A DNA stretch of 64,000 nucleotides, taken from Caulobacter segnis (lineage in GTDB: Bacteria > Pseudomonadota > Alphaproteobacteria > Caulobacterales > Caulobacteraceae). Below the pieces are notes generated by a model, which was not told the DNA's origin, ran no database searches, and worked only from the letters and a program-made list of their open reading frames with translations. Position numbers and translations under genes: made by a program. This document shows, piece by piece, positions 42,212-51,250 of this stretch; positions within the stretch are counted from its first letter, which is position 1, and the number at the start of each line of letters is the position of its first letter. Location of the stretch: the NCBI RefSeq assembly GCF_019931575.1, contig NZ_CP082923.1:1798001-1862000 (forward strand). Direction: 5' to 3'.

Positions 42212-45166
42212 CTAGAAGATCAGCTTGCGCACGCTGAACTGCAGCACCCGGCCGCGCGGATCCAGATAGTCCGGCTGGTAGGTGACGGGGGTCGCGCCGG
42301 TAGCGTCGCGGACCGTCTGCTGCTGGTCGAACAGGTTGTTGACCGACAGGGTCAGACGCGCGCCGCGCAGGATCGGATGCTTCTGAACCAGCTCGCGCCG
42401 CACGCCCAGGTCGGCGAACAGGCGCAGGTTCACGGTCGCCAGGCTGGAGAAGTCGAGATCCGTCGAGGCGCCGCCGGTCCCGGCCGCCACGTGGGTGCCG
42501 CTCTTCCAGTTGGCCGACACGCGCGCGCCCAGGCCGTAGCGGGTGATCCCCGCCTGGGCCTCGATCTCGTTGCGGGCCTGGCCGCCGCCCGAGCCCAGCA
42601 CGTCGCCGTTCAGCAGGTCCAGGGTCGGGACGCCGTCGGCGACGGTCACCTTTTCCTTCAGGTGGACGGTGTGGAACAGGGCCAGCTGCAGGCGCGTGGC
42701 GCGCGGATTGCCGCCGCCGCCTCGGCCGCCGCCGAAACCGCGACCGCCGCCGCCGGGACCGCCGAAGCCCTGGCCCCCGCCGCGCGCGCCGTCGCCGCCG
42801 AAGCCGGACGGCGGGCGCTGGGCGTCGTCGCCGGCCGCCTGGGTCTGCGGCTGCTGCGCGTTGGGATCGGCGGTCGTGGTGGTCGTGTCGGTCGGCGGCT
42901 GCGGCGCGCGGTTGTCGTCGCCGCCGCTGCTTGCCGAGGGCGTGCGGCGCAGCAGCTCGGCCCCGGGCGGCGAGGCGGCGTCGTTCGCCTGGCCGCCGCC
43001 CTGGCGGCCGCGCCAGCCGCCGGCGGGCGGCGGCGGGGTCTTGCCGATCTGGCGCGAGAAGTTGAAGCCCCAGCGGATCTGCTCGCTCTCGCGCTTGGCG
43101 AAGTTGACGGCGCGGGTGTCGATGCGGGTCAGATTGCCGTCGGCGTCGCGGGTGAAGCGGTCAGGGAAGGCCGCCTCGACCGCCGCCGTGGCGGCCGGGA
43201 AGCTGGCGACCGGATTGTCGATCCGCACCCGGCTGTAGTTGGCGGTCAGCGACAGGCCGTTGATCTTCTCCGGCTTCCAGGTGGCGCCGAAGCGCAGGAC
43301 GTTGCGGGTCTCGCCCTTCAGGTCGGGATTGCCGCCGCTGATGCGGGTGACGTCCACGGTTTGGCCGCGCACATAGTCGAAGACCTGGGCGTTGGGGGTG
43401 GTGATCAGCGGATTGCCCAGCTGGGCGATGCTGGGGGCGTTCTCCTGGCGCGTGGCCGAGACGATGAAGCTGACCGGCTTGACCGGCGACCAGTTCACGC
43501 CGCCGCCGATCGTGGTCAGGGTCCCGAAGTCCGAGACCTGGCGCACCGCGAGGTTCAGGTTGGTCGACAGGTCGCCGATCCCGGCCCGCACGCCCTTGCG
43601 GCGGCTGGCCAGAGGCAGGTCGAAGCTGAGCTGGGCGTTGGCGTCGCCGCGCGACTGCTCGCTGTCGTTCTCGACGCCGGAGCGGCGGGACGTGGCCTCC
43701 AGGCGAGACCCGCTGACGCCCAGCTTGAACGTCGTCGACAGGTCGCCGGCCCGGAACTTGGCCAGGGCCCCGTTGGCGACGAACTGCAGGTCGGCGCTGT
43801 CGGTGGTCGACTTGGCCCGGTCGCTGTTGACCGACAGGCCGCTCAGGGGCGCGAACGGGTTCAGGGTAGCGTCTAGGGCGGTGAGGCGGCTCTGGAGCGT
43901 GGTCACATCGACGCTACGGTCGGTCTCGGTCTTGTTGATCGCGTGATCGTAATTGCCGGTCAGCGACAGCCGGAGGGCCTCGGTGTCGCGGTTCAGGGTG
44001 AAGCCGAGGTGACCCGACAGGTTGCGCGAGGTCTGGCCCAGGGCGTCCTGGTCGCCCAGATAGCGATAGAGCGCCACGTCCTGGCCGAACGGCGAGTACG
44101 GGTCGGCGGCGGGTATGACCAGGCGGGCGCGGGCCGGGCCCAGCAGCGAGTCGCTCTGCGACGCCGTCGCGCCCAGGTTCAGCGTCGCCGAGACGTTGTC
44201 GAGGATGTAGCGGTTGGTGACGCTGTTGATCGACACCTGCCGGCTGCGGGGCAGCAGGGTGCGATAATCGGTGATGTCGCTGGTATTGGCCTGGTTGGCG
44301 GTCGGCAGGAAGGCTGAAAGGCCCTGCGCGCCGCTGGCCGCCGACGTCGGGACGCCCGCGACGGTGACCGGGGTTCCGGCCAGGGCGCTCAGTGCGGCCA
44401 GATCGCCGCTGACCGGGGCGACATTGCCGGTGAAGTCGTAGAGGCCGCTATTGGTCCGGCTAACCAGGTCGCGGTCGCTCTCCAGCAACTGGTCGCTGTT
44501 CTGGACCTTGATCGACAGGTTGCTGCGGCCCTGGCGGTTCAGCCGCAGCTGGCTCCAGTTCAGCGCCTCGCTCGTCTGGCCGCCGGCGGTCGAGCCGCCG
44601 ACGGTTCCGTCGATGGTCTGGGCGCGGAAGCGCTGGCGCAGCACGATGTTCACGACCTTCTGGTCGGCGGAGTAGCCGTACTTCAGCGCGACTTCCTCGG
44701 GCAGGATCTCGACCCGCGCGATGGCCTCGGTCGGGATGTCGCGGATCTCGCCCTGGCCGGAGATGCGGCGGCCGTTCAGCAGCACCACCGGATCGCCGCC
44801 CAGGCCGCTGGTGGTCTGGGGCGTCAGCTCGGTGAGCAGATCCTCCATCGACGAGACGCCGAACGAGCGGACGTCGGCGGCGCTGAAGGTCTCCTCGGGC
44901 GGGATGTCGCCCAGCACCGCGCCATAGGGCTTGCCGCTGGCGGTGATGGTCACGGCCTCGACCTCGGTGTCGAGATCCTCGGGCGTCACCGGTTTCTGGG
45001 CGGCCGGGGGCGTCGCGGCCGGCTTGGCGGCCGCCGCCGCCGGCTTCGGGGCGGGGCGCGCCGGGGCTTGGGACACGGGCGCGGGCGGGGTCGCCTCCTG
45101 CGCGTGGGCGGCGCCGGCGGCGACACACCCCAGGAAACCGACCAGGGCCAGCTTGCGGCTCGTCAA
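42212..45166 (-). CDS. TonB-dependent receptor with a long Gly/Gln/Pro-rich insertion
   Basis: A 984-residue outer-membrane receptor. A signal peptide (about 1-22, AHA-Q) and an Ala/Pro linker lead to a plug (FSAADVRSFGVSSMEDLLTE, VVLLNGRRISG, IPTEAIARVEILPEEVALKY). A barrel ends with VLQFSVRKLIF. Residues about 709-822 are low complexity, rich in Gly, Gln, Thr and Pro (GGGRGFGGGRGGGG). Strands before and after it look normal, so it is probably an extracellular loop. The start is TTG with GGAG upstream. Lying between otsB and the GH15 gene suggests a glycan ligand; not proven. Confidence 0.88.
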   Translation of the reverse strand: MTSRKLALVGFLGCVAAGAAHAQEATPPAPVSQAPARPAPKPAAAAAKPAATPPAAQKPVTPEDLDTEVEAVTITASGKPYGAVLGDIPPEETFSAADVRSFGVSSMEDLLTELTPQTTSGLGGDPVVLLNGRRISGQGEIRDIPTEAIARVEILPEEVALKYGYSADQKVVNIVLRQRFRAQTIDGTVGGSTAGGQTSEALNWSQLRLNRQGRSNLSIKVQNSDQLLESDRDLVSRTNSGLYDFTGNVAPVSGDLAALSALAGTPVTVAGVPTSAASGAQGLSAFLPTANQANTSDITDYRTLLPRSRQVSINSVTNRYILDNVSATLNLGATASQSDSLLGPARARLVIPAADPYSPFGQDVALYRYLGDQDALGQTSRNLSGHLGFTLNRDTEALRLSLTGNYDHAINKTETDRSVDVTTLQSRLTALDATLNPFAPLSGLSVNSDRAKSTTDSADLQFVANGALAKFRAGDLSTTFKLGVSGSRLEATSRRSGVENDSEQSRGDANAQLSFDLPLASRRKGVRAGIGDLSTNLNLAVRQVSDFGTLTTIGGGVNWSPVKPVSFIVSATRQENAPSIAQLGNPLITTPNAQVFDYVRGQTVDVTRISGGNPDLKGETRNVLRFGATWKPEKINGLSLTANYSRVRIDNPVASFPAATAAVEAAFPDRFTRDADGNLTRIDTRAVNFAKRESEQIRWGFNFSRQIGKTPPPPAGGWRGRQGGGQANDAASPPGAELLRRTPSASSGGDDNRAPQPPTDTTTTTADPNAQQPQTQAAGDDAQRPPSGFGGDGARGGGQGFGGPGGGGRGFGGGRGGGGNPRATRLQLALFHTVHLKEKVTVADGVPTLDLLNGDVLGSGGGQARNEIEAQAGITRYGLGARVSANWKSGTHVAAGTGGASTDLDFSSLATVNLRLFADLGVRRELVQKHPILRGARLTLSVNNLFDQQQTVRDATGATPVTYQPDYLDPRGRVLQFSVRKLIF

Positions 45167-45271
45167 GGAGCGTCTCCGAATTCTCTACGTCCCAGGATCG
45201 CCGTTGCCCGCCCGATGTGGCGTCCAGATTTCAATGTTTGCCGAAGTTGCAACATCGGCGCCCATATCCGT

Positions 45272-47083
45272 CTAGCGCACGGACGTCCACGGACGGCTCA
45301 GCAGCACCGCGCAGTTGATCAGCCCGACCAGGGAATAGGTCTGGGGATAGTTGCCCCACAGCTCGCCGTCGGCGAAGCCGATGTCCTCGGACAGCAGGCC
45401 CGCGCCCGTGCGGCGCGACAGCATGTCTTCGAACAGCTCGCGCGCCTCGTCGGTGCGGCCCGACAGGTGCAGGGCCTCGATCAGCCAGAAGGTGCAGATG
45501 TTGAACGCCGTCTGCGGCGAGCCGAAGTCGTCGGGAATGGCGTAGCGCAGAAGGTAGGCGCCGCGCCGCAGGCCATCCTCGATCGCCTTCAAGGTGGCGA
45601 CGTTGCGCGGGTCGTCGGGCTTGTGGAAGCGCAGGTCGACCAACTGCAGCAGGGAGGCGTCCAGCTCGTCGCCCTCGAAGGTCGCGGCGAAGCGGCCCAG
45701 CTCCGCGTTCCAGGCGCGGTCCTCGATGACCTTGCGGACCTGGGCGGCGCGGCCGTTCCACAGGGCGGCCTTGTCCGTCAGGCCCAGCTTCTCGGCGGCG
45801 TTGCCCAGGCGATCGCAGGCCGCCCAGCACATCGCCGAGGAATAGGTGTGGACATTGGCCCGGCCCCGGAACTCCCACAGGCTGGCGTCGGGCTGGTCGT
45901 GCAGCTGGAAGGCCCGCTCGCCGACCGGCTCCAGGGCCTCGAAGTCCTCGACCGTGGCCGGCCGCAGCAGGCGCTCGTCGAAGAAGGCCTGGACGGTCGA
46001 CAGGATGATCTGGCCGTAGACGTCGTTCTGGATGTGCTCGAACGCCTGGTTGCCGACCCGCACCGGCCCCATGCCGCGATAGCCGGGCAGGTCGGGGGCG
46101 AAGCGCTCGGTCAGCACCTCCTCGAACCCCACCCCGAACAACGGCTGGATGTGGCCGCCGCCGGCCCGGTCGACGATGTTGCGCAGGTAACCCAGATAGT
46201 TCTCCAGGATGTCGACCGCGCCCAGCCGGTTCAGGGCCTGGACCACGTAATAGGCGTCGCGCAGCCAGCAGTAGCGGTAGTCCCAGTTGCGGCCGCTGTC
46301 GGCGTGCTCTGGGATCGAGGTGGTCAGGGCCGCGACGATGGCCCCGGTCTCCTCGTGCATGCACAGCTTCAGGGTGATGGCCGCGCGGATCACCGCCGTC
46401 TGCCACTCCAGCGGGATGGCCAGGCCCCGCACCCAGTGCTTCCAGTAGCCTTCCGTCTCGCGCAGCATCCGCTCGCAGGTGGGGCCGACGGGGGCGTCAA
46501 AGCCCTCGTCCGCGCCCAGGTACATGGCGATCGGCTGCTCCAGCCGGAACGTGCGCTCCTCCAGGATGTGCGAGATCGGCGCGTCCGTGGTCAGGCGCAG
46601 GGTCATGTCCGAGCAGAGATAGCGGATGTGGTGCGAGCCGCGCGTGTGCTCGGCGATCTTGGCACCCCAGCCCGCCGTGGGCCGCAGGCGCAGGGTGACA
46701 CGCGCCACCCCGACGATCGGACGGATCAGGCGGATGAAGGCGGTGGGGCGGAAGGTGCGGCCGAACTGCAGGTAGCGCGGGGCGAAGTCCAGGATCTCGA
46801 TCCGCGCGCCGTCCTCGTCGGCGATCTCGGTGCGCAGGATCGGCGTGTTGCGGATATAGCCCTGGCGCACCTCGGCTCGGCGGTCGACCTGGACCTCCCA
46901 CAGGCCCTTGGCCGCGTCGCCTTCGGGATCGGCGTCGTCCAGCAGGGCGCTGAACACCGGATCGGAATCGACGCGCGGCGCGCAGCCCCAGACGAAGCGG
47001 CCGGCGGTGTCGATCAGGGCGCTGACGGCGCAGTTGCCGATCGGGAAAAGATCCAGCGTTTTCTTGTGCAAGCTTTCATCCAT
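45272..47083 (-). CDS. Glycoside hydrolase family 15 protein (glucoamylase/trehalase-like)
   Basis: A 603-residue (alpha/alpha)6-barrel enzyme with an N-terminal beta-domain. SGRNWDYRYCWLRDAYYVVQ carries one catalytic Glu/Asp region and GAGLLSEDIGFADGELWGNY the other. No signal peptide, so cytoplasmic. Such GH15 genes often accompany otsBA and may hydrolyse trehalose or maltodextrins. On its coding strand, about 50 nt upstream, GGAAC-N17-GGTT (47156-47131) is one mismatch from an EcfG promoter. Trehalase versus glucoamylase cannot be decided by eye. Confidence 0.9.
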   Translation of the reverse strand: MDESLHKKTLDLFPIGNCAVSALIDTAGRFVWGCAPRVDSDPVFSALLDDADPEGDAAKGLWEVQVDRRAEVRQGYIRNTPILRTEIADEDGARIEILDFAPRYLQFGRTFRPTAFIRLIRPIVGVARVTLRLRPTAGWGAKIAEHTRGSHHIRYLCSDMTLRLTTDAPISHILEERTFRLEQPIAMYLGADEGFDAPVGPTCERMLRETEGYWKHWVRGLAIPLEWQTAVIRAAITLKLCMHEETGAIVAALTTSIPEHADSGRNWDYRYCWLRDAYYVVQALNRLGAVDILENYLGYLRNIVDRAGGGHIQPLFGVGFEEVLTERFAPDLPGYRGMGPVRVGNQAFEHIQNDVYGQIILSTVQAFFDERLLRPATVEDFEALEPVGERAFQLHDQPDASLWEFRGRANVHTYSSAMCWAACDRLGNAAEKLGLTDKAALWNGRAAQVRKVIEDRAWNAELGRFAATFEGDELDASLLQLVDLRFHKPDDPRNVATLKAIEDGLRRGAYLLRYAIPDDFGSPQTAFNICTFWLIEALHLSGRTDEARELFEDMLSRRTGAGLLSEDIGFADGELWGNYPQTYSLVGLINCAVLLSRPWTSVR

Positions 47084-47294
47084 GACGCGGCCCCGTGCGA
47101 GCGCTTGAGCGCGCTCCCCGTTTTGAGTGAAACCGACGGTGTGGCTTGCGGGTTCCTCTTCTTGGGAAACGTCCTCGCCGGGGCGGGGAGGGCTCGCCTT
47201 TCGCGCCGCTCGCGTTGACGCACACGGCCGTACCGGCCATCTGGAATCCTTGACGCGGCTTTGCCGCGCGTATGCGGCGGGCTGTTCGACGGTG

Positions 47295-48767
47295 ATGCGA
47301 GTAACGAGACCCTGCGGCGTCCTGGCGGCGGCGATCAGCCTTCTGTCCCTGGCGCCCGCGCAGGCCCAATCCCAGCGTCCCGTCGTGGCGGCCCAGGCCG
47401 CGCCACAACAGGCCGTGCCGGTCGTTCCCGCGCCGCCCGCGCCCGCCCCGCCGGACCTGTCCGCCGTCCAGCTGCGCTCCGACCAGGTCGAGCTGCTGCG
47501 CCGCGTGCTGGGCGAGGCCTACACCCACGGCTTCGACGCCAAGACCTTCGCGCCCGAGCAGGCGACCACCCAGGCCCAGCTGGTGAGCCTGACCCTGGCC
47601 TATGCGAAGGCGGTGCGCAGCGGCCGTCTGCCGCCCAGCGCCTTCATGGTCGAGTGGGGCCTGCGCCCCACGCCCTACGATCCGGCGATCGACTTCGTGA
47701 CCGCCGTCCAGCAGGACCGCCTGGCCGTGTGGCTGGACACGCTGCCGCCGCCCTATACCGGCTACCAGACCCTGCGCACGGGCTTGGCGACCTATCGCGC
47801 CATCGCCGCCAAGGGCGGCTGGCGGCCGCTGGTCCCGGCGGGCGAGGCCCTGAAGGAGGGCGAAACGGGTCCCCGCGTCTCGGCGCTGGCCGCCCGCCTG
47901 GCCGCCGAGGACCCGACGGTCGTGGTCGCGCCCGCGCCCGTCTTCGACGCCGCCCTGATCCAGGCCGTGCAGCGCGCCCAGAAGCGCTTCGGCCTCAATC
48001 CGGACGGCGTGGTCGGCCGGGGGACCTTGGAGGCGCTGAACACGCCGGTCGAGCAGCGCATCGACCAGATCGTCGCCAACATGGAGCGCTGGCGCTGGCT
48101 GCCCCAGACCCTGCCGCCCGAGCGGATCCAGGTGAACGTGGCCGCCGCCATCCTGTCGGTGTTCCATCACGACACCCCGACCCTGACCATGCGCGCGGTC
48201 ACCGGCCGTCCGGGCGACGAGACGCCGATGCTGTCGTCGATGATCCACTCGATCGTGCTGAACCCGCCGTGGAACGTGCCCTCGTCGATCGCCGCCAAGG
48301 AGCTGTGGCCCAAGGAGAAGGCCAGTCCGGGCTATCTGCGCCGCAACGACTTCATCATCATCCCGACCGGCGACGGCGGCTCGCGCCTGCAGCAGAAGGC
48401 CGGCCCCAAGGCGGCTCTGGGCCAGGTGAAGTTCGACTTCAACAATCCCTACGGCGTCTATCTGCATGACACGCCCAGCCGCTCGAAGTTCGACAGCTTC
48501 AGCCGCCTGGCCAGTCACGGCTGCGTGCGCCTGCAAAAGCCGATCGAGCTGGCCAAGGCGCTGATGGAGGGCGACCCGACCTGGACGCCCGAAAAGATCG
48601 ACGAGACCCTGGCCTCGGGCGACACCGTGCGGGCCAAGCTGCCCCAGCAGATCGCGGTGTTCCTGCTGTACTGGACGGCCTATGTGACCCCGGACGGGCA
48701 GGTGAACTTCCGCCAGGATCCGTATGGCTGGGATCGTGAGCTCGTGCAGCGGATTGCCGCACTCTGA
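47295..48767 (+). CDS. L,D-transpeptidase (YcbB/LdtD type)
   Basis: A 490-residue periplasmic peptidoglycan cross-linking enzyme. A signal peptide (residues 1 to about 25, APAQAQ) and a Pro/Ala linker precede a scaffold domain and a peptidoglycan-binding segment (AVQRAQKRFGLNPDGVVGRG, about 216-260). The YkuD catalytic domain has LNPPWNVPSSI and the active-site SHGCVRLQKP. It forms 3-3 crosslinks. I chose the ATG of MRVTRPCGV, where the signal peptide begins; the longer reading has no homology. Confidence 0.93.
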   Translation: MRVTRPCGVLAAAISLLSLAPAQAQSQRPVVAAQAAPQQAVPVVPAPPAPAPPDLSAVQLRSDQVELLRRVLGEAYTHGFDAKTFAPEQATTQAQLVSLTLAYAKAVRSGRLPPSAFMVEWGLRPTPYDPAIDFVTAVQQDRLAVWLDTLPPPYTGYQTLRTGLATYRAIAAKGGWRPLVPAGEALKEGETGPRVSALAARLAAEDPTVVVAPAPVFDAALIQAVQRAQKRFGLNPDGVVGRGTLEALNTPVEQRIDQIVANMERWRWLPQTLPPERIQVNVAAAILSVFHHDTPTLTMRAVTGRPGDETPMLSSMIHSIVLNPPWNVPSSIAAKELWPKEKASPGYLRRNDFIIIPTGDGGSRLQQKAGPKAALGQVKFDFNNPYGVYLHDTPSRSKFDSFSRLASHGCVRLQKPIELAKALMEGDPTWTPEKIDETLASGDTVRAKLPQQIAVFLLYWTAYVTPDGQVNFRQDPYGWDRELVQRIAAL

Positions 48768-48839
48768 CCCGGCTCAGCTTGCTTTCTTAACGTCTATGGG
48801 GTGTCCTCCCGATCCTTAGTGTCGGGTTAGGGCGTACTC

Positions 48840-49493
48840 ATGCATCGACGTAAGCTGCTTCAGTGGGGGCTGAGCGCTGTTGGGGCCGGGCTTGTGCCAT
48901 TCGCGGCGGCGCGGGCCGATGACGACATCATCGGCGCGATCCTGCAGGGAAAACATCCGAGCGCGCCGGCGGTTCCGGCCGCGCCCGCGATCGGGCTGAG
49001 GCCAACGCCGGTCGAGAGCTTCGCCGCCGAGGCGGTGGTCGAGCCGCGTTGGGTCAAGCTGCGCAACATCCATACCGACGAGAAGCTGGAAGCCGTCTAC
49101 TGGGAGAACGGCGAGTACGTTCCCGACGCGGTGCAGGCCCTGAACCACGTGCTGCGCGACTATCGCAACGACGAGGTCCACCCCATCGACCCGGGCCTCT
49201 ACGACATCCTGGGCAGGATCGCCGAGAAGACCCAGACCAAGGCGCATTTCCAGGTCATCTCCGGCTACCGCTCGCCGGCGACCAACCGGATGCTGTCCGA
49301 GCGCAGCGGCGAGGTCGCCCGCCACAGCCTGCACATGGACGGCAAGGCCATGGACATCTACCTCGAGGACATCTCCTTGCAGGAGATCCGGGCCGAGGCC
49401 CTGGGCCTGAAGCTGGGCGGCGTCGGCTACTATCCCAAGAGCCGCTTCGTCCATGTCGACGTCGGCCGCGTTCGCACCTGGTCGGGAACCTGA
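48840..49493 (+). CDS. DUF882 / M15-type murein endopeptidase (MepK-like)
   Basis: A 217-residue periplasmic peptidase. The N-terminus MHRRKLLQWGLSAVGAGLVP resembles a signal peptide with a basic n-region. VISGYRSPATNRML, RHSLHMDGKAMDIYL and FVHVDVGRVRTW provide the His/Asp zinc ligands of the YcbK group. E. coli MepK cleaves 3-3 crosslinks, the bonds made by the preceding L,D-transpeptidase, so the pair makes functional sense. Confidence 0.92.
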   Translation: MHRRKLLQWGLSAVGAGLVPFAAARADDDIIGAILQGKHPSAPAVPAAPAIGLRPTPVESFAAEAVVEPRWVKLRNIHTDEKLEAVYWENGEYVPDAVQALNHVLRDYRNDEVHPIDPGLYDILGRIAEKTQTKAHFQVISGYRSPATNRMLSERSGEVARHSLHMDGKAMDIYLEDISLQEIRAEALGLKLGGVGYYPKSRFVHVDVGRVRTWSGT

Positions 49494-49589
49494 CCTTTTC
49501 CGTTGGGACGCGTAACCAAGCCCCCTTCGCGACGTTTAGAACAGGAGGGCCGGCGCGACCGGCCTTCGCGTCGTAGGGAGGCGGATCAG

Positions 49590-49946
49590 ATGAGCGCGCG
49601 TCGCGGAAACCCGTTCGGCTGGATCGTCCTGGGCTTCGTCGTCGGCGTCCTGACGACGTTCGGGACCATGATGTTCCTCACCTCCGCCGACGACGCCTAC
49701 GAAGATCGCCCGATCATGATCGGCGCGGCCGCGGCCACCGGGGCCGACGACGCCGCGATCGCGGCCATGGACGCCGCGTCGACCTCGTCACAGCCGGCGC
49801 CGCGTAAGGTGGAGGCCTCCGCGCCGGCCGCCGCCGATCCCGTCGCCCCGCCCCAGCCCGAACCCGCCGTGGCCACGCCCCAGGACCTGGATCCGCAGGT
49901 GGCCGACGACGCCGCCGCCGCCGGCATGACCTCGCGCACGCGCTAG
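49590..49946 (+). CDS. Single-pass membrane protein with Ala/Pro-rich exported tail
   Basis: A 118-residue protein starting after GGGAGGCGG. Residues 9-31 form a membrane helix (GWIVLGFVVGVLTTFGTMMF), and the remaining 85 residues are Ala/Pro/Asp-rich and probably disordered in the periplasm. No family recognised. It follows the peptidase gene by about 95 nt and may belong to the cell-envelope group. Confidence 0.7.
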   Translation: MSARRGNPFGWIVLGFVVGVLTTFGTMMFLTSADDAYEDRPIMIGAAAATGADDAAIAAMDAASTSSQPAPRKVEASAPAAADPVAPPQPEPAVATPQDLDPQVADDAAAAGMTSRTR

Positions 49947-49985
49947 GCCGGGTTAGCTTCCGATTTCCATAAGTCACCCCAAATT

Positions 49986-50016
49986 CGCTCATCCCCGCGA
50001 AAGCGGGGACCCAAGC
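49986..50016 (+). repeat. 31-nt palindrome, left flank of GIY-YIG pseudogene
   Basis: Identical over 31 nt to the copies at 34108 and 34184. It lies 84 nt before the pseudogene start. The hairpin has a GAAA tetraloop. Confidence 0.9.
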
Positions 50017-50100
50017 TGACTGTCCGCCACTCAGCGGAGCGTTGCTTGGAAAATTGTTCGTGATATGTTCCTCTCCTCTTGGAGAGCCGTCTTGGACCAG

Positions 50101-50385
50101 ATGTTCTGCGTCTATCTGTTGGCTAGCGGGCCTTACGGGACGCTCTACTGTGGTCACACCGATGACCTCTCCAGCCGGATCTAGGAGCACAAGCAGAAGA
50201 TCCATAAAGGCTTCACTTCGAAATATGGTGTGAACCTTCTGGTCTGGTATGAGATCGGCGATACGCGGGAAGGGGCCTTTACTCGCGAGCGGCAAATCAA
50301 GAAGTGGAACCGCGCCTGGAAGATCCAACTGATCGAGGCGTTGAACCCGACGTGGTCCGATTTGTATGAGACGCTGAACTGTTGA
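50101..50385 (+). pseudogene. GIY-YIG nuclease family gene interrupted by one amber codon
   Basis: A 95-codon frame starting MFCVYLLASGPYGTLYCGHT and ending DLYETLNC. The family core is clear: VYLLA with GTLYCG (the GIY and YIG positions), DDLSSRI with the conserved Arg, FTSKYGVNLLVWYE, and RERQIKKWNRAWKIQLIEAL with NPTWSDLY. Codon 28 (50182-50184) is TAG where relatives usually read Trp in RIWEHK, a one-base change from TGG. The rest of the frame is intact, so the loss looks recent, unless the stop is read through or is a sequencing error. Small GIY-YIG proteins of this type have no settled role. Inverted 31-nt palindromes flank it. Confidence 0.85.
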
Positions 50386-50404
50386 GATCTTTTCCGCCAA
50401 CTCG

Positions 50405-50435
50405 GCTTGGGTCCCCGCTTTCGCGGGGATGAGCG
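50405..50435 (-). repeat. 31-nt palindrome, right (inverted) flank of GIY-YIG pseudogene
   Basis: Exact reverse complement of the left flank, 19 nt after the pseudogene stop. With the left flank it bounds a unit of 450 nt. Confidence 0.9.
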
Positions 50436-50569
50436 GTGTTAGGGCATGGATCTTGGTGAGCAGACCGGGCTCTCCGCGACAACCCGCCTCACCAACTATC
50501 CACAGCCTGCTGCCACCAAGCTGGCGGCAGGACAGGCGCAGTTTCCCTGGAGGTTCAAGGAGCTGCGTA

Positions 50570-50944
50570 TTGACGATCAAGGGAAGCTGTTGCTGCGGGG
50601 GCGTGCGGTTCGAGCTGTTCGAGCCGCCGCTGATGATGGGAACCTGCCACTGCTCGCGCTGCCGCAAGGTCGGGTCCCGCGCCTACGCCTATGTCCGGGC
50701 CGAAGCGTTCCATTGGCTGGCGGGGAGGGACCTGCTGGTCCGCTACCAGCCCCGGCCGCCCATGCGGTTCAACCGCAGTTTCTGCCGGCGCTGCGGCACG
50801 TCGCTGGGCGATCCAGACAGCGGCCGCATCCTGGCCATCGCCGCCAACTGCCTGGACGACGATCCCGGCGTGCGCGTGGCCTTCGAGGAGTACACGCCTG
50901 ACGCGCCGCCCTGGGAAAAGCCGCCAGGCGAGAAGCCGACATAG
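50570..50944 (+). CDS. GFA-family (CENP-V/GFA) zinc protein
   Basis: A 124-residue protein of the glutathione-dependent formaldehyde-activating (GFA) fold. Zinc ligands are seen as GSCCCGGVRFEL (C-x-C), GTCHCSRCRKVG and FCRRCGTSL. Start chosen at TTG because AAGGAG lies seven nucleotides upstream and the zinc motif begins four residues later. The substrate is unknown; formaldehyde chemistry is not established for most members. Confidence 0.87.
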   Translation: MTIKGSCCCGGVRFELFEPPLMMGTCHCSRCRKVGSRAYAYVRAEAFHWLAGRDLLVRYQPRPPMRFNRSFCRRCGTSLGDPDSGRILAIAANCLDDDPGVRVAFEEYTPDAPPWEKPPGEKPT

Positions 50945-51004
50945 AAAAGGCGACGGTCGAAGCCGCCGCCCCTGTCTTCGGGCGCCTGTATGATCTGGGC
51001 GCCC

Positions 51005-51166
51005 TCAGGCAGCCTCGTCCTCGGGCTTGATGAGCTGGGCGACCGCCGTCCGCCGCGTGAGGCGAAGCAGCGCCTCGACCTGGTCTTCCAGCGCCTCGAT
51101 CCGCTCGGCCTGCCGGACCACGAGCGCCTCGAGGTCGCGCAGCCGTTCCTCGACCTTGTTGGTCAT
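51005..51166 (-). CDS. Small coiled-coil protein
   Basis: A 53-residue protein, almost entirely one amphipathic coiled-coil helix (VEERLRDLEALVVRQAERIE, then ALEDQVEALLRL). The ATG of MTNKVEER follows GGAGACGG. SlyX-like in size and style but lacking a clear SlyX signature. It sits just downstream of pstS on the same strand (84-nt gap). Confidence 0.6.
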   Translation of the reverse strand: MTNKVEERLRDLEALVVRQAERIEALEDQVEALLRLTRRTAVAQLIKPEDEAA

Positions 51167-51250
51167 GGCCGTCTCCGTTCCAACCGGCGCCATGGAGCGC
51201 TGGCCGGAACGGAAGGTCAAGTGTGCGTCCGCACCCTTGCCGTGTGTGGC

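Noticed and set aside
49986..50435. Insertion sequence
   Set aside because: No transposase reading frame and no target-site duplication that I could identify; reported instead as a GIY-YIG/palindrome unit.
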